Part shown: positions 1 to 7,266 of the stretch, piece after piece
How positions within the stretch are numbered: the stretch's first letter is position 1
Layout: every line of letters begins with the position of its first letter
From: Hirudo medicinalis
Taxonomy: Eukaryota; Annelida; Clitellata; Hirudinida; Hirudinidae
Reading direction: 5' to 3'
DNA: 12,790 nucleotides
Assembly: GCA_011800805.1 (NCBI GenBank)
Contig: MPNW01000392.1
Span: 28,248-41,037, forward strand
Position numbers and translations under genes: made by a program
Notes under the pieces: model-generated
What the model was told of the DNA's origin: nothing
Databases searched by the model: none
What the model saw: the letters and a program-made list of their open reading frames with translations, nothing else

Positions 1-344
1 ATTGAATTAGATCTTTGATAGATGAAGGTATAGAGGAGTAAAGTCTAGGGCCATAACATTGAATCGAGAATAATTTTAGAGTGGACTTAGAAAAAGAAGG
101 ACTATATTCATGTGCATTACGTAAAAAGTGAAGGATTGTTATAGTTATTGCTTGATATAAAAAAGCCAGAGAATATTTTGGGGAGAGAATTGAAATCATA
201 TGAAAACATGAAAAGAGCGGTTTGTAAATTACGAATTTGTGATATATTTAACAGACTATTGTTAGTGAATGCAGAGACAGTAGATGACAAAGGTGTTAAC
301 AAGAAAATTATTCTTATAATCTGCTTTTGCAAAACATTCAATTT
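1..344. other. No gene seen; AT-rich flank of the hAT element
   Basis: This stretch is AT-rich and shows no convincing exon. Overlapping short ORFs of about 73 codons exist on both strands, but they lack homologous motifs, and the plus-strand one runs straight through the target site and left end of the hAT transposon at 353. That argues they are chance ORFs. It could be intron or intergenic DNA of a gene to the left; nothing visible decides this. Confidence 0.5.
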
Positions 345-352
345 ATGTAAAT
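345..352. repeat. hAT target-site duplication, left copy (ATGTAAAT)
   Basis: This 8-bp sequence recurs exactly at 1104-1111, right after the right end of the hAT element. It marks the insertion boundaries. The perfect match suggests the insertion has not been badly rearranged at its edges. Confidence 0.9.
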
Positions 353-489
353 TAGGGCTACGGAAATAATCGATTAATCGGAAATTTTTAAATTTATTTT
401 ATTAATAATTTTGCAATAGTCCTCTTTTTGGTTACTTACTTTTCCCCCGCATTATCATTGTTATTTAAATAAGAACAAAGTAAACAACA

Positions 490-758
490 ATGGCGAGTAC
501 TGAAAACAACATGGAACTTAAGCATTTCAGATGATGGACTACGGACAGTGCCACGGACAGCTCTTCAAAAACAGACCTGCAACTTGGCCAGTCAACATAC
601 AATCGACACTGTGATTGCTGAGATAGATGTACAAAGAAAAGTTAGCAGAGCATAAGAAAGTTTAATGACTTCACGAACAGAATTGAAGGCATTGATGCTT
701 TGCCAACATTACAAATGGCTGTGGCCTTAAATCCACGTTACAAGAAGCTCANGAAATA
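490..758 (+). pseudogene. hAT (ZBED-like) transposase remnant
   Basis: Inside the hAT element, the frame from 691 reads IDALPTLQMAVALNPRYKKL. This resembles the region of hAT/ZBED transposases around the 'A.ALDPRYKKL' segment, which lies upstream of the C-terminal dimerisation domain. A stop follows at once at 756-758. The upstream part (490-690) is rich in stops and frame breaks, including several in-frame stops around 600-670. No BED zinc finger and no complete RNase-H-like core can be read. One base, 752, is an unresolved N inside the motif. I see this as a dead fragment left when the element lost its interior; it has no capacity for transposition by itself. Confidence 0.65.
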
Positions 759-838
759 AACAGTGAGACAAGATCACCAGTGCCGAAGAGACGAACACTT
801 ACTCTGTTGATGAGTTACTCTGAATCCGCAGTCCTCAG

Positions 839-867
839 CTATTATTATTATTATACATTATTATTAA
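839..867. repeat. (TTA/ATT)n microsatellite
   Basis: Short run of ATT repeats with one interruption (ATACATT), inside the hAT element. Confidence 0.8.
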
Positions 868-1103
868 TTCCCGGTTTTTCTCAGTTTTTAAACAAATAAA
901 AGAATTTAAAACATGTTTGAATGAAGTTAAGTCATTGATTGTTTTAGCTAGCTAGGGTCGGGTGATTGTGTGTAGTGTATACCGACTAATGCAGAGTTGT
1001 GATGCAACCAGATCAGCTAAAAGTAGGCGGAATATATGTACGTTACATTTGATCGAATTTAATCGATTAATCGATTAGAAAATTTTAATCGTTCGCAGCC
1101 CTA

Positions 1104-1111
1104 ATGTAAAT
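1104..1111. repeat. hAT target-site duplication, right copy (ATGTAAAT)
   Basis: Exact 8-bp partner of 345-352, directly following the terminal AGCCCTA of the element. Confidence 0.9.
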
Positions 1112-1854
1112 GTGTGTTGTAAGTAGATGCACATATGATATTGCAATAAGTTAGATAAGGATAATATTTGTTAAGTATCGAGATATCATTAATTAAAACC
1201 AGTTAAAAATATATTTATTCAATAATTTTTTTAATTTCGAATTTTTGGGTGAATGATAGAACTCCAACCCCCATGGGTACGCCATATTAAAACTTTAAAG
1301 GTTCAAAGGAATGTAGCCTTGTTTTATTTTATTTTCAAATTATTCTAGGTCGTGTAATGTTGATCTTTTATTTTCCTTATATTTTCATGGATTAATGTTT
1401 CGTTTAAATCTCAAAACCGATTGAAAAAAAAACTGTTGGAACGTTAACTTAAGAGTGATGGTGATGCTGATCGTGATGAGAGATAGATTATCATCCATTT
1501 TATAACAGGATATTTTGATAAAGACTATATATCTATATACTATTTAATAATATTCAATACTAATTTGTCGCATGTTATCACGTGAGCAAGCTACCTTAGT
1601 GAACTTTTAAGATTTAAAAATTTTCTCATGACTTAAACATTTCTCCTCTTTCCAAATCCAAATCAATGTTAATGATCCTTATCGTTATTTTAAATTTTCC
1701 GGTGTGGAAAACTCGACAACAATTCAGAATTTAAAAGTTCACAATACAATGAAATTAATGTAATTTTGTGAAACTAATCGCGTCGTGAGGTTGTTTAGTT
1801 TTGTTTATATTACTTTGTAACGCGTTGTGGCGTTTAAACACCAAACATTATTTG
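1112..1854. other. No gene seen; AT-rich spacer
   Basis: About 740 bases with no exon I can support. It holds homopolymer runs and a GAT-rich patch near 1450-1480, but no repeated exon motifs of the local gene family and no good splice-site pairs around an open frame. It may hold the remaining introns or lost exons of copy A, whose last exon lies at 2227. Confidence 0.5.
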
Positions 1855-1977
1855 CAGTGTTCGGTAACCGAGTAAAAGTAATTCCGAAAATTCGTTACAA
1901 AAAAACGTTAGTAAAAGTATTGAAAATTTTCCGTAATTCGTAAAACGTAAAAGTTTTTACGTGTGAGTAAAAAGCAC
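1855..1977. mobile_element. Possible fragment of a second hAT-type element end
   Basis: The block starts CAGTGTTCGGTAAC and then has dense 'GTAAAAGTAATT', 'CGTTAC' and 'ACGTAAAAG' words. That is the style of hAT and hAT-MITE ends of the 'CAGTGTTGGGTAAC' kind. The right side has AAAAGCACTCC, only weakly the inverse of the left end, and I could not find a flanking 8-bp duplication. It is probably truncated or diverged, and the exact borders are uncertain. Confidence 0.35.
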
Positions 1978-2092
1978 TCCAATTGTACTTTTTCTTCGTT
2001 ATTGTACAACACCGCAAATAACATGTGGTTTTATTTTTCAGAGTTAACAACTGTGTTTTTTTTATTTATATACAATTGTTTGAGATCGTTCT

Positions 2093-2184
2093 ACCATTTA
2101 TATAGCTCCCTGGTGGCTGGGTTGCGAACACGACCCATTACGACCGCATGAAGGATCGCAGCTCACTCCGCCAACCTGCACGCC
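2093..2184. repeat. Dispersed repeat, 'TTTATATAG' unit, copy 1
   Basis: Starts ACCATTTATATAGCTCC and ends CCAACCTGCACGCC. It matches 10167-10296 over its whole length with two internal gaps: both share GGCTGGGTT, GAACACGAC, CCGCATG and CCAACCTGCACGCC. It lies just before the acceptor of the copy-A last exon, so it sits in the last intron of that gene or gene relic. It is GC-richer than its surroundings. Class unknown; it could be a MITE or SINE-like family. Confidence 0.75.
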
Positions 2185-2226
2185 TATTATACCTCAATTT
2201 ATGTACATTTTTATGTTTCAATGCAG

Positions 2227-2348
2227 TACCAGATAGTAAAGTTCAAGAAGGTAAAGTTCTGGAAATTGATTTCTCGACTTCAATGAGTCTTCATTTGGCA
2301 TTTTATATCGTTATGCTCCTCATTAATCTGGAGCTTTGGAATTTTTAA
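2227..2348 (+). CDS. Orphan last exon, copy A: hydrophobic membrane-anchor tail
   Basis: This exon follows a good acceptor (TTTCAATGCAG) and is entered in phase 1. It encodes 39 whole codons to TAA at 2346-2348. The product begins P-D-S-K and ends in a hydrophobic stretch, LHLAFYIVML then LINLELWNF. A small-residue patch (STS) precedes a 20-residue hydrophobic end with almost no cytoplasmic tail. That is the layout of a GPI-anchor signal, although a C-terminal transmembrane helix is an alternative. It matches the last exon at 5484-5605 in length (39 codons), phase and 21 of 39 residues, and the homology continues into the 3' UTR. No upstream exons of this copy were found in the window, so it is either the end of a gene beginning further left or a relic cut off by insertions such as the hAT. 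Confidence 0.7.
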
Positions 2349-2520
2349 AGATGAAGATGATGACGTCCACTGTGCATTAGTGAATAAAAATGTGTAACGA
2401 TGATATTGATGCACGCTGCTAAACTAGTTAATTTTTGTTTGTTATTTGTCATTATTGAAACAAAAAAGAACATGAAAAAATTAAAGAGTAGATAAATAAA
2501 TTTGCGTTTTACGACATAAT
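2349..2520 (+). other. 3' UTR of copy A with poly(A) signals
   Basis: After the stop come GATGAAGATGATGACGTCCA and a stretch alignable with 5606-5700 behind the copy-B tail exon (shared GTCCACTG, GAT repeats and GCTAAA). AATAAA occurs at 2383 and again near 2494. The shared UTR shows that the duplication covered more than the coding part. Confidence 0.5.
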
Positions 2521-2638
2521 GATAATAAAAAAATCACTTGTGGTATGAGTAATCATAAAATATCACTAATTTTTAAATTTTTAAATAAATTGAGACTCGG
2601 AGAATCTTAAATTAAAAATTGTAAATTAGGGGAAATAG

Positions 2639-2760
2639 TTGCTGAGACATGCGAGCGAAAGCCTTAACCACTTAACAGCACTTAACCACTTAGCAACGCC
2701 CAGGTAAATGAGAGTCGGTAGACGAGGCGGTCCTTCCTTTTTGCTCTGGTCATTTGCGAT
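2639..2760 (-). repeat. Possible tRNA-derived (SINE-like) fragment with 18-bp tandem duplication
   Basis: On the minus strand the words AAGTGGTTAAGTGC and AAGTGGTTAAGGC resemble the pol III A box of Ser/Leu tRNAs (TGGCNNAGTGGTTAAGG). On the plus strand this is an 18-bp tandem duplication: TTAACCACTTAACAGCAC at 2664-2681 and TTAACCACTTAGCAACGC at 2682-2699. There is no recognisable B box (GGTTCGANTCC) and no cloverleaf, so this is not a functional tRNA. A decayed SINE head is the best guess. Confidence 0.3.
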
Positions 2761-3345
2761 GTTTATATTTCTCAGAAATTGCTTTTTAGCTTTGAATAGG
2801 AATTACAATTTATAATTTATCTTAATCTTGCATTAAAAGTTGATAATTAGAAGAAGTGGAATGTTTATAAATGAAAAATCAATCGGTCTTATTTTGACAT
2901 CGCATTTCTGAAATATGATTTTATTGATGCAAGTGATCACCAATTAAAAATATACAGTTTTTAATCTTTGAATAAATTTGACATTGATTATTTAAAGTAA
3001 ACAGGTTATTAACATTATTTTTTACGATATAATTTAGATTACTATTTAAGTTAAATAATATTTAAGTTAAAAAATAGAAATTTACACTAAAATTTTATCC
3101 CAATATAAAATTCAACTTCAAAAACATCAGGACATAATTCCTTGGAACTCATTCAAATTACGTCACTTGGTTCCGAATTCTGGATGAAGCTGAAAACGGT
3201 TGACTTCTCAATCTTTCAAATGTTGTATTTAAGCATTTAATCAACAATATTAATATTTTATCTGCAACTGCATTTGTTGCTAATTTGACAATTCGTAACA
3301 TTAATTTCACAAGAATAATCCTTACGTGTTTGCCTAGTTGGAGCC
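2761..3345. other. No gene seen; likely 5' flank of copy B
   Basis: AT-rich DNA upstream of the copy-B start codon. A TATTTTATCT word at 3253 could serve as a weak TATA element, but I see no strong promoter. The last bases before the ATG are TGCCTAGTTGGAGCC. The CCTAG is a possible trans-splice acceptor or simply part of the leader. The minus-strand ORF at 3158-3391 overlaps the signal-peptide exon and has no features of its own; I treat it as a shadow. Confidence 0.4.
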
Positions 3346-3406
3346 ATGAAATTTTACTTAGCAATAGTATTCGTGTTTCTGTCACCAACAAGAGCAGAAG
3401 ATATCA
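3346..3406 (+). CDS. Copy B exon 1: signal peptide
   Basis: ATG at 3346 opens MKFYLAIVFVFLSPTRA then E-D-I, a hydrophobic signal peptide with a likely cut after TRA. Unspliced, the frame stops at 3437, so splicing is required. The donor ATCA|GTTTAG is weak. The choice rests on phase: exon 1 leaves one base (A), which with TT from exon 2 makes Ile and opens exon 2 in its conserved frame. The start is preceded by TTGGAGCC, nearly the same as before the ATG of copy C. Confidence 0.65.
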
Positions 3407-5605
3407 GTTTAGAAATATTTTCTCGTTTTAGCATTTAAAAAAGTTAATTCGATAATTAAATTCACAAGTTAGAAACGTGATATTTAGATTTTTGATTTTG
3501 GAACATTTGAAAAAAAATCGTAAAATAGTATCCCTATCCTTTCTTTTGTGATCCAGAACGTGTAAGGAGTTTCATAGTTGTGGACTTACAGGACATGTTT
3601 TATTTGAACGCGAATGACGAGAGTAAAATTATCGCTGCAAAACACAATATGACAGAACCTATCCAATTCTTGCAAGCCAAAGTTTACGAAAATTATTTCA
3701 ACGCCGTTTATGGAGGATGCAACAGTAAAGTTATTGGATATTTCAGAGTAGAGGATCAACTGACGTTTTTTGGCGTGCTAGACGCAGACCCTTCTAAAGG
3801 TTAAGCAAATGTTTTTATCTTTTTGAAAATGAGATTTTCAACTATGAATTGTTTTGTGTTGAGCAGGTTTGAAAGATATTTGTGGTTGTACGCCTAGCCT
3901 CACAAAAACTAGCTATTGTTTGGCGACACGTGATGGTTTGGTCGTCGAGGTGGAAGGGACCAACGCTGTATTGGTTGAACAAATCTCACCTGATATGGCG
4001 GCCTGCCGCTTCAATCCCCTTGTCGATGTTGACAAACGGTAAAATATTTGGAACTAATCAATATGTTTAATAAACTCTTTTAAAATGCCAAATAAATCCT
4101 CATTAATAGTAAATGAAAATTTAGGTTTTCTTGGAGAAAAGCTTAACGAATTTTTTCTTTTAGCGTCTTCTACTATTTAGAAGGCAATTGTACAGGAGTC
4201 CAAACATCGAGTAAGTTATTCTTTAAAAGTAGTAAGAAGAACGACTTGAGTTCTATTACAATTTCGGAACCTGTTACAAAGTTGGAGTTTGATTTTATAA
4301 GTCAGTTTATTTTGTTTAATTTATTTTTTTTTTAAACTATGCTTGATTTTATTCATTAATTTCCAGATGGCGAAATATTTGCCATTTCGGTTTCTGGTGA
4401 TTTAATGAAGGGAAAAGTTCATTCCGACAAGATCGCATTAGAAGCAGTTAAAAATGTCAATCAGAAGATTTCAGACATCACCCTACCTCCTTCAGAAATT
4501 TATTTTATTGTTAAAGATGAAGGGTAAATAATTATGATTGACTGATAGTATATGTAGAATAGAATATTCTATTAATTATGATTGTATGAAGAGGCCTAGC
4601 TGATGGGGTTTCGGCGCCCGGGACCGCCGCCCCTCTACCCATTAGCTACGCTACTAATCAAATATTATAAATGTAATAAATGGTGAAATTTTGTTTCAAC
4701 ATTGTTTTCCAGCAGCTTAGTTGATGAATTTGTATGATTCTTATATTCAAATGTGTATTTTTTAATTTTTGAATGTAATACATTTTATTTTATTTGTTTT
4801 TTATTTCTTATTTATTTATTATCAACCTCGGTCAAAGGGTCATTCGACCTCTTATACGACCAAGCGAACTTAAGAAAACAGAAATGCACAAATTTGAGCA
4901 ACAATGGCAGCAAAAAACTAAACTTAGCCCCCGTAGGTCAAAAATAAAAATGAAATACAATTTGCATGAAGTATCGTCAAAAAAGTGAAAAGATCAGGGA
5001 GTGAAGAACCAGTTCAGGTATTCAAGTCCATTCCATTCAACAAAGCACAAGCCATCGCATACCTACATTGTTAGTCAATCTGATTATTTCATAAATTGTT
5101 TTTATTTATTACCTGGAGTAACAAGTTTGAGTGCATTCCGCTGTTTGTCAGAGCAACTTCAAACTTAATTTTTGTTCAATGCTTCGCTTCTAAATTGCTT
5201 ATAAATTGTAAGACACAGTTCCTTTCTAACTAAGATAAACTGGTCTTAACTGTCAACATTATATTCTTCATTTTTTTTATTTAAAATGCCACACAAATTA
5301 TCACGTTATTCATATGTAAACGAAGTTACGTTTCAGAATAATGTTAAATGTTTATTGATAAATAATAAATGATTATAAAACGAATTACAACAAAATAAAT
5401 TATGGTCTTATTTATTAGTTATTTATTAGTTACCAATCCATTGAAACATGTTTTACACCTTAATTTGTTACATCTCCATGCAGTTCCAGAAGAGAATGAC
5501 CCTGTTGGCAGAGGTCCAGACAAAGGTTTCGCGACTTCAATGGATCTTCATTTAACCTTTTATTTCGTTGTGCTCCTCATTAATCTGGAGCTTTGGAATT
5601 TGTAA
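3346..5605 (+). CDS. Copy B: multi-exon secreted or membrane-anchored protein, six-cysteine ectodomain
   Basis: Proposed exons are 3346-3406, 3578-3799, 3867-4038, 4164-4300, 4367-4523 and the tail exon 5484-5605. Junctions 1-2, 2-3 and 4-5 are phase 1 and junction 3-4 is phase 2; all keep the frame. The product starts MKFYLAIVFVFLSPTRA, a clear signal peptide, followed by about 230 residues with six cysteines (YGGC, ICGC, SYC, AAC, GNC) and N-glycosylation sites NMT and NCT. Strand-rich segments such as VTKLEFDF and GEIFAISVSG suggest a beta-rich fold, perhaps propeller-like, but I recognise no named family. The hydrophobic tail exon would anchor it to the cell surface. Oddity: exon 5 ends in phase 2 (GG, donor GTAAAT), while the tail exon needs phase 1. 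A linking exon is therefore missing from my model, or the transcript ends at TAA 4525-4527 as a soluble form. Exons 1-5 are fairly secure; the link to the tail is inference. Confidence 0.65.
3578..3799 (+). CDS. Copy B exon 2: conserved ectodomain exon (VYGGC motif)
   Basis: The acceptor is TTTCATAG and the donor is AAAG|GTTAAG. It is entered and left in phase 1. It encodes about 74 residues including VDLQDMFYLNANDESK, AKHNMTEPIQ and the motif FNAVYGGC, followed by VIGYFRVEDQ. Copy D at 11279 repeats the same frame, the same acceptor position and the VYGGC motif with clear protein-level similarity, which is the best evidence that this exon is truly coding. It carries the N-glycosylation site NMT and the first ectodomain cysteine. 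Confidence 0.8.
3867..4038 (+). CDS. Copy B exon 3: four-cysteine ectodomain exon
   Basis: It follows the acceptor TTGTGTTGAGCAG, only 67 bp after exon 2, and ends ACG|GTAAAA in phase 2. It reads GLKDICGCTPSLTKTSYC, then CLATRDGLVVEVEG and MAACRFNPLVDVDKR. It provides four of the six cysteines. The open ORF at 3882-4070 is another frame and is a shadow: the frame chosen here is the only one that joins both neighbouring exons without a stop. Confidence 0.75.
4164..4300 (+). CDS. Copy B exon 4, with two in-frame donor sites
   Basis: Strong acceptor TTTTTTCTTTTAG; reads RVFYYLEGNCTGVQTS. There are two candidate donors. The first is TCGA|GTAAGT at 4211, a near-perfect site. The second is ATAA|GTCAGT at 4301. 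Both leave one base (A) and join exon 5 as Asn. The longer form adds exactly 30 codons with no stop (including EPVTKLEFDF, which flows into GEIFAISVSG), so I take it as the main form. The short form would be an in-frame alternative isoform. Confidence 0.7.
4367..4523 (+). CDS. Copy B exon 5: end of the ectodomain
   Basis: The acceptor is TTAATTTCCAG. It encodes GEIFAISVSGDLMKGKV, then ALEAVKNVNQKISDITLPPS and EIYFIVKDEG, with no cysteines. The natural end is ambiguous. GAAGG|GTAAAT at 4524 is a good donor (phase 2), and the same bases read through give GGG TAA, a stop at 4525-4527. Reading through would give a secreted protein of about 250 residues without an anchor. Confidence 0.7.
4594..4655. 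other. GC-rich island in the last intron of copy B
   Basis: The patch reads GGGTTTCGGCGCCCGGGACC, then CGCCGCCCCTCTACCC and TTAGCTACGCTAC. It is far richer in GC and CpG than the surrounding 70% AT DNA and has no open frame of note. It looks like the edge of a dispersed repeat or transposon fragment rather than an exon. I see no second copy in the window. Confidence 0.4.
4826..5066 (+). other. Coding-like block, unassigned, between copy-B exon 5 and the tail exon
   Basis: A less AT-rich block with open stretches in three different frames: SFDLLYDQANLRKQKCTNL (from about 4842), RPLIRPSELKKTEMHKFEQ (from about 4844) and SGSEEPVQVFKSIPFNKAQA (ending at TAG 5071-5073). CCCCCGTAG|GTCAAA near 4936 and TTCAG|GTATTC near 5018 could act as donors. 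None gives the required phase 2 in, phase 1 out with a decent acceptor. It is either the decayed linker exon(s) of copy B or an old transposon piece. Confidence 0.25.
5281..5327. repeat. Short dispersed repeat, copy 1
   Basis: TTAAAATGCCACACAAATTA followed by ATATGTAAACGAAGT. It recurs at 5848-5892 in the same orientation with about 80% identity by eye. A weaker third copy lies near 4077-4115 (TTTTAAAATGCCAAATAAAT). The two better copies flank the copy-B tail exon. Confidence 0.55.
5484..5605 (+). CDS. Copy B tail exon: hydrophobic membrane-anchor signal
   Basis: The acceptor CATCTCCATGCAG leads into a phase-1 exon of 39 whole codons ending with TAA at 5603-5605. The product begins PEENDPVGRGPDKG, a short polar linker, then ATSMDLHLTFYF and VVLLINLELWNL. 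The small-residue patch followed by a hydrophobic C-terminus fits a GPI-anchor signal; a transmembrane helix is the alternative. It matches copy A (2227-2348) over the full length, strongest in LLINLELWN, while the linker half has diverged. That contrast between a conserved tail and a fast-changing linker is consistent with a coding exon. Its link to the copy-B body at 3346-4523 is inferred from order and strand, with an unresolved phase gap. Confidence 0.7.
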
Positions 5606-5800
5606 AGAAGAAGATGATGATGAGGATGATGTCCACTGAACATTCAGAAATGAAAATATTTATTTGACGAATGCATATTGCTAAATTATTTAGTTGTATT
5701 ATTTAGTTTAGGTTTTGATTGTTTCTAAAACAATTTAGTTAGTAATTTGTGATTAACTTTAGCAAAAAGATCTTACTGATTTGAAAGTGTGCCAATAAAA
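5606..5800 (+). other. 3' UTR of copy B with AATAAA
   Basis: Begins with a GAA/GAT-rich run (GAAGAAGATGATGATGAGG), then GATGTCCACTGAACATT, alignable with the copy-A 3' region. The best poly(A) signal is CCAATAAAAAA at about 5792. Confidence 0.45.
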
Positions 5801-5847
5801 AATTGCCTTTGGTGACATATTAATAAAAAATATTTTGGCAGTGCTAC

Positions 5848-5892
5848 TTAAAACGCCAAACAAATTATGTTAATAATATGTAAACAAAGTCT
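5848..5892. repeat. Short dispersed repeat, copy 2
   Basis: TTAAAACGCCAAACAAATTA then AATATGTAAACAAAGT; direct partner of 5281-5327, about 565 bp away. Confidence 0.55.
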
Positions 5893-6409
5893 AATTATTT
5901 TAATTGATTAATTTATAAAAAAAAATTAATTTGTTTGTTCCTTAACCATTGGATGTCTGAAAAGAAACTTCCAGTTTTAGCTGAGGGGAGTTACAGGTGT
6001 ACCCAGAAGCATTTATTGTTACTGAGCATCAATCGAAAGTCTGTTAATGAAACTGGTTTACCTGTCTCTCTGCACAGGTTGAGAGGACATAAAAACAGTT
6101 TTCATAGAATATTTATTCCTTACCGCCATCTAGAAATGCTTATAAACATGGAACTGCTGTAATCGTTCACATTTAACTAAAAATGATATTTTCCAAAAAT
6201 TAATCATAAATGAATGTTTATTAGCTGGTGTCACGCAATAAAACAGACGTGAATGTTTAGCAACACTAATAATAAGAAATCGTTCGTATTTGTTGTTAAT
6301 AAAACATATCAGTGTCAATAATTACTATTACAGTTTACAGTCATTTACAGTCATTAATAACAACTTTAACATTTCTTCTATTATTCTTATTTTCCTCTTT
6401 TGCTTCAGT
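5893..6409. other. No gene seen
   Basis: A 75-codon open frame at 5935-6162 (starting TTG) contains no motif I recognise and lacks clear splice sites. The opposite-strand frame at 6130-6318 is equally featureless. The right edge may belong to the 3' flank of the piggyBac relic, but no terminal inverted repeat or TTAA boundary could be fixed. Confidence 0.4.
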
Positions 6410-6702
6410 CTAGCACATTGCTCCCGCAGCGCAGTCATCACAAACTATAACTGTTTTCTTTTCTGAATGTTCCCTGCAAATGAAGTTGTTACAACTTTTT
6501 CGAACGGCTTTTACGGTCTTGACCACGAGCACAGACAGCACATCTTCCAATAGTTTTATTTTCCTGAGGTCTTATACGTCTTTCCTAGCGATGCTCAACA
6601 GGAACAAATATGCGTTTGGCTGCACGAATAGGTTCTTGAATTCCGCATATTATTTGCTTTTGAGTTGGAATGTTCAACGATTATAAAAAATTGTCCACGA
6701 TA

Positions 6703-6707
6703 TCAGC
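6703..6707. repeat. Solo-LTR target duplication, left copy (TCAGC)
   Basis: This 5-bp sequence recurs exactly at 7262-7266. Removing the LTR and one copy restores the open frame of the piggyBac relic across the joint (SAD to IVDN), which independently confirms the insertion borders. Confidence 0.9.
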
Positions 6708-7261
6708 TGTCAGGTTCTAATTCCTCCTGTCGGGAAACTATCTTGTTTCGTCGTTAATGATCGAAAACCAATTCGTTTTTCAAGATAAAAATGTATTGGA
6801 AGCAAAGAAAACAGCAGCAAAACAATAAGCAGATCGCAACTAAAGTACAATGATCGAATTTCGACGCACACCACCCGCACACTCGCTAATACAACTATCG
6901 TCTGGCTTCTTCGCGCGCTCACTCGATACCAATATCGCCACGATCTCAACAGCTCTCAACTCCAACTCGACTCCAATCACTCCAACAACTCTCACTCTCA
7001 ACTCCAACTCGAACAGCTCCAACAAACTCTAAGCGCTCCACACATACACTCTCTAACTGCTCCACCACACTCTCTCTCTTGCCTTGCCGAGCGACGCCAT
7101 ATATATACTCCTAGGCTGCCACGCGCATTAACATGCAAAACACAGCCAATCACGCTATTGCGCGGTCCCAGGCAGACGATAAAACACATCACATGGCCTC
7201 ATCACGCACACACATCCTTCCGCGCATATAAACAAAATTCACAAATGTCAGAACCCTGACA
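6708..7261 (-). mobile_element. Solo LTR of an LTR retrotransposon, 554 bp
   Basis: Bounded by TGTCAGGTTCT on the left and AGAACCCTGACA on the right, the TG...CA inverted ends of an LTR, and by a perfect 5-bp duplication TCAGC on both sides. No internal gag/pol remains, so recombination between two LTRs has probably removed the body. It is GC-richer and richer in CpG than the surroundings. On the minus strand a TATA-like TATATATA lies at about 7101-7110, some 150 bp from the minus-strand 5' end, which suggests minus-strand orientation. It contains an 18-bp exact direct repeat (CTCTCAACTCCAACTCGA at 6953-6970 and 6995-7012). The family is not determined; a Gypsy-type origin is plausible but unproven. 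ORFs within it are chance frames. Confidence 0.9.
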
Positions 7262-7266
7262 TCAGC
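7262..7266. repeat. Solo-LTR target duplication, right copy (TCAGC)
   Basis: Exact partner of 6703-6707. Confidence 0.9.

Larger units (their letters stand above)
353..1103. mobile_element. Internally deleted hAT DNA transposon, 751 bp
   Basis: The left end begins TAGGGCTACGG and the right end is CGCAGCCCTA, an inverted match (TAGGGCTRCG). Both ends carry the subterminal motif AATCGATTAATCG, typical of one group of hAT superfamily ends. The element is flanked by the perfect 8-bp direct repeat ATGTAAAT at 345-352 and 1104-1111, the target duplication length expected of hAT. At 751 bp it is too short to encode an intact transposase of about 600 residues and holds only a remnant, so it is non-autonomous. 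Its transcriptional sense follows the remnant, which is on the plus strand. Confidence 0.9.

Noticed and set aside
148..369. 73-codon plus-strand ORF
   Set aside because: It continues across the hAT target duplication and element end, so its C-terminus is encoded by the transposon tip; no motif.
2148..2226. Upstream extension of the tail-exon ORF starting MKDRSSLRQPARLL
   Set aside because: This part lies in the dispersed repeat and intron before the ATGCAG acceptor; only 2227-2348 is matched by the second tail exon.
2639..2760. A functional tRNA gene
   Set aside because: No B box, no anticodon stem or acceptor pairing could be built; only A-box-like words are present.
3882..4070. 62-codon plus-strand ORF
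   Set aside because: It overlaps copy-B exon 3 in another frame and crosses the exon-intron border; the exon-3 frame joins its neighbours without stops and carries the cysteine pattern.
4994..5073. Frame SGSEEPVQVFKSIPF as the missing linker exon of copy B
   Set aside because: It can be entered in phase 2 from AAAAG at 4990, but the acceptor has no pyrimidine tract, and the frame then stops at 5071 or exits in phase 0 at 5018, not the phase 1 needed by the tail exon.
6710..7192. Several ORFs of 60-79 codons on both strands
   Set aside because: All lie inside the solo LTR, whose borders and 5-bp duplication are exact; no domain is visible and the open frames follow from GC-rich repeated words.
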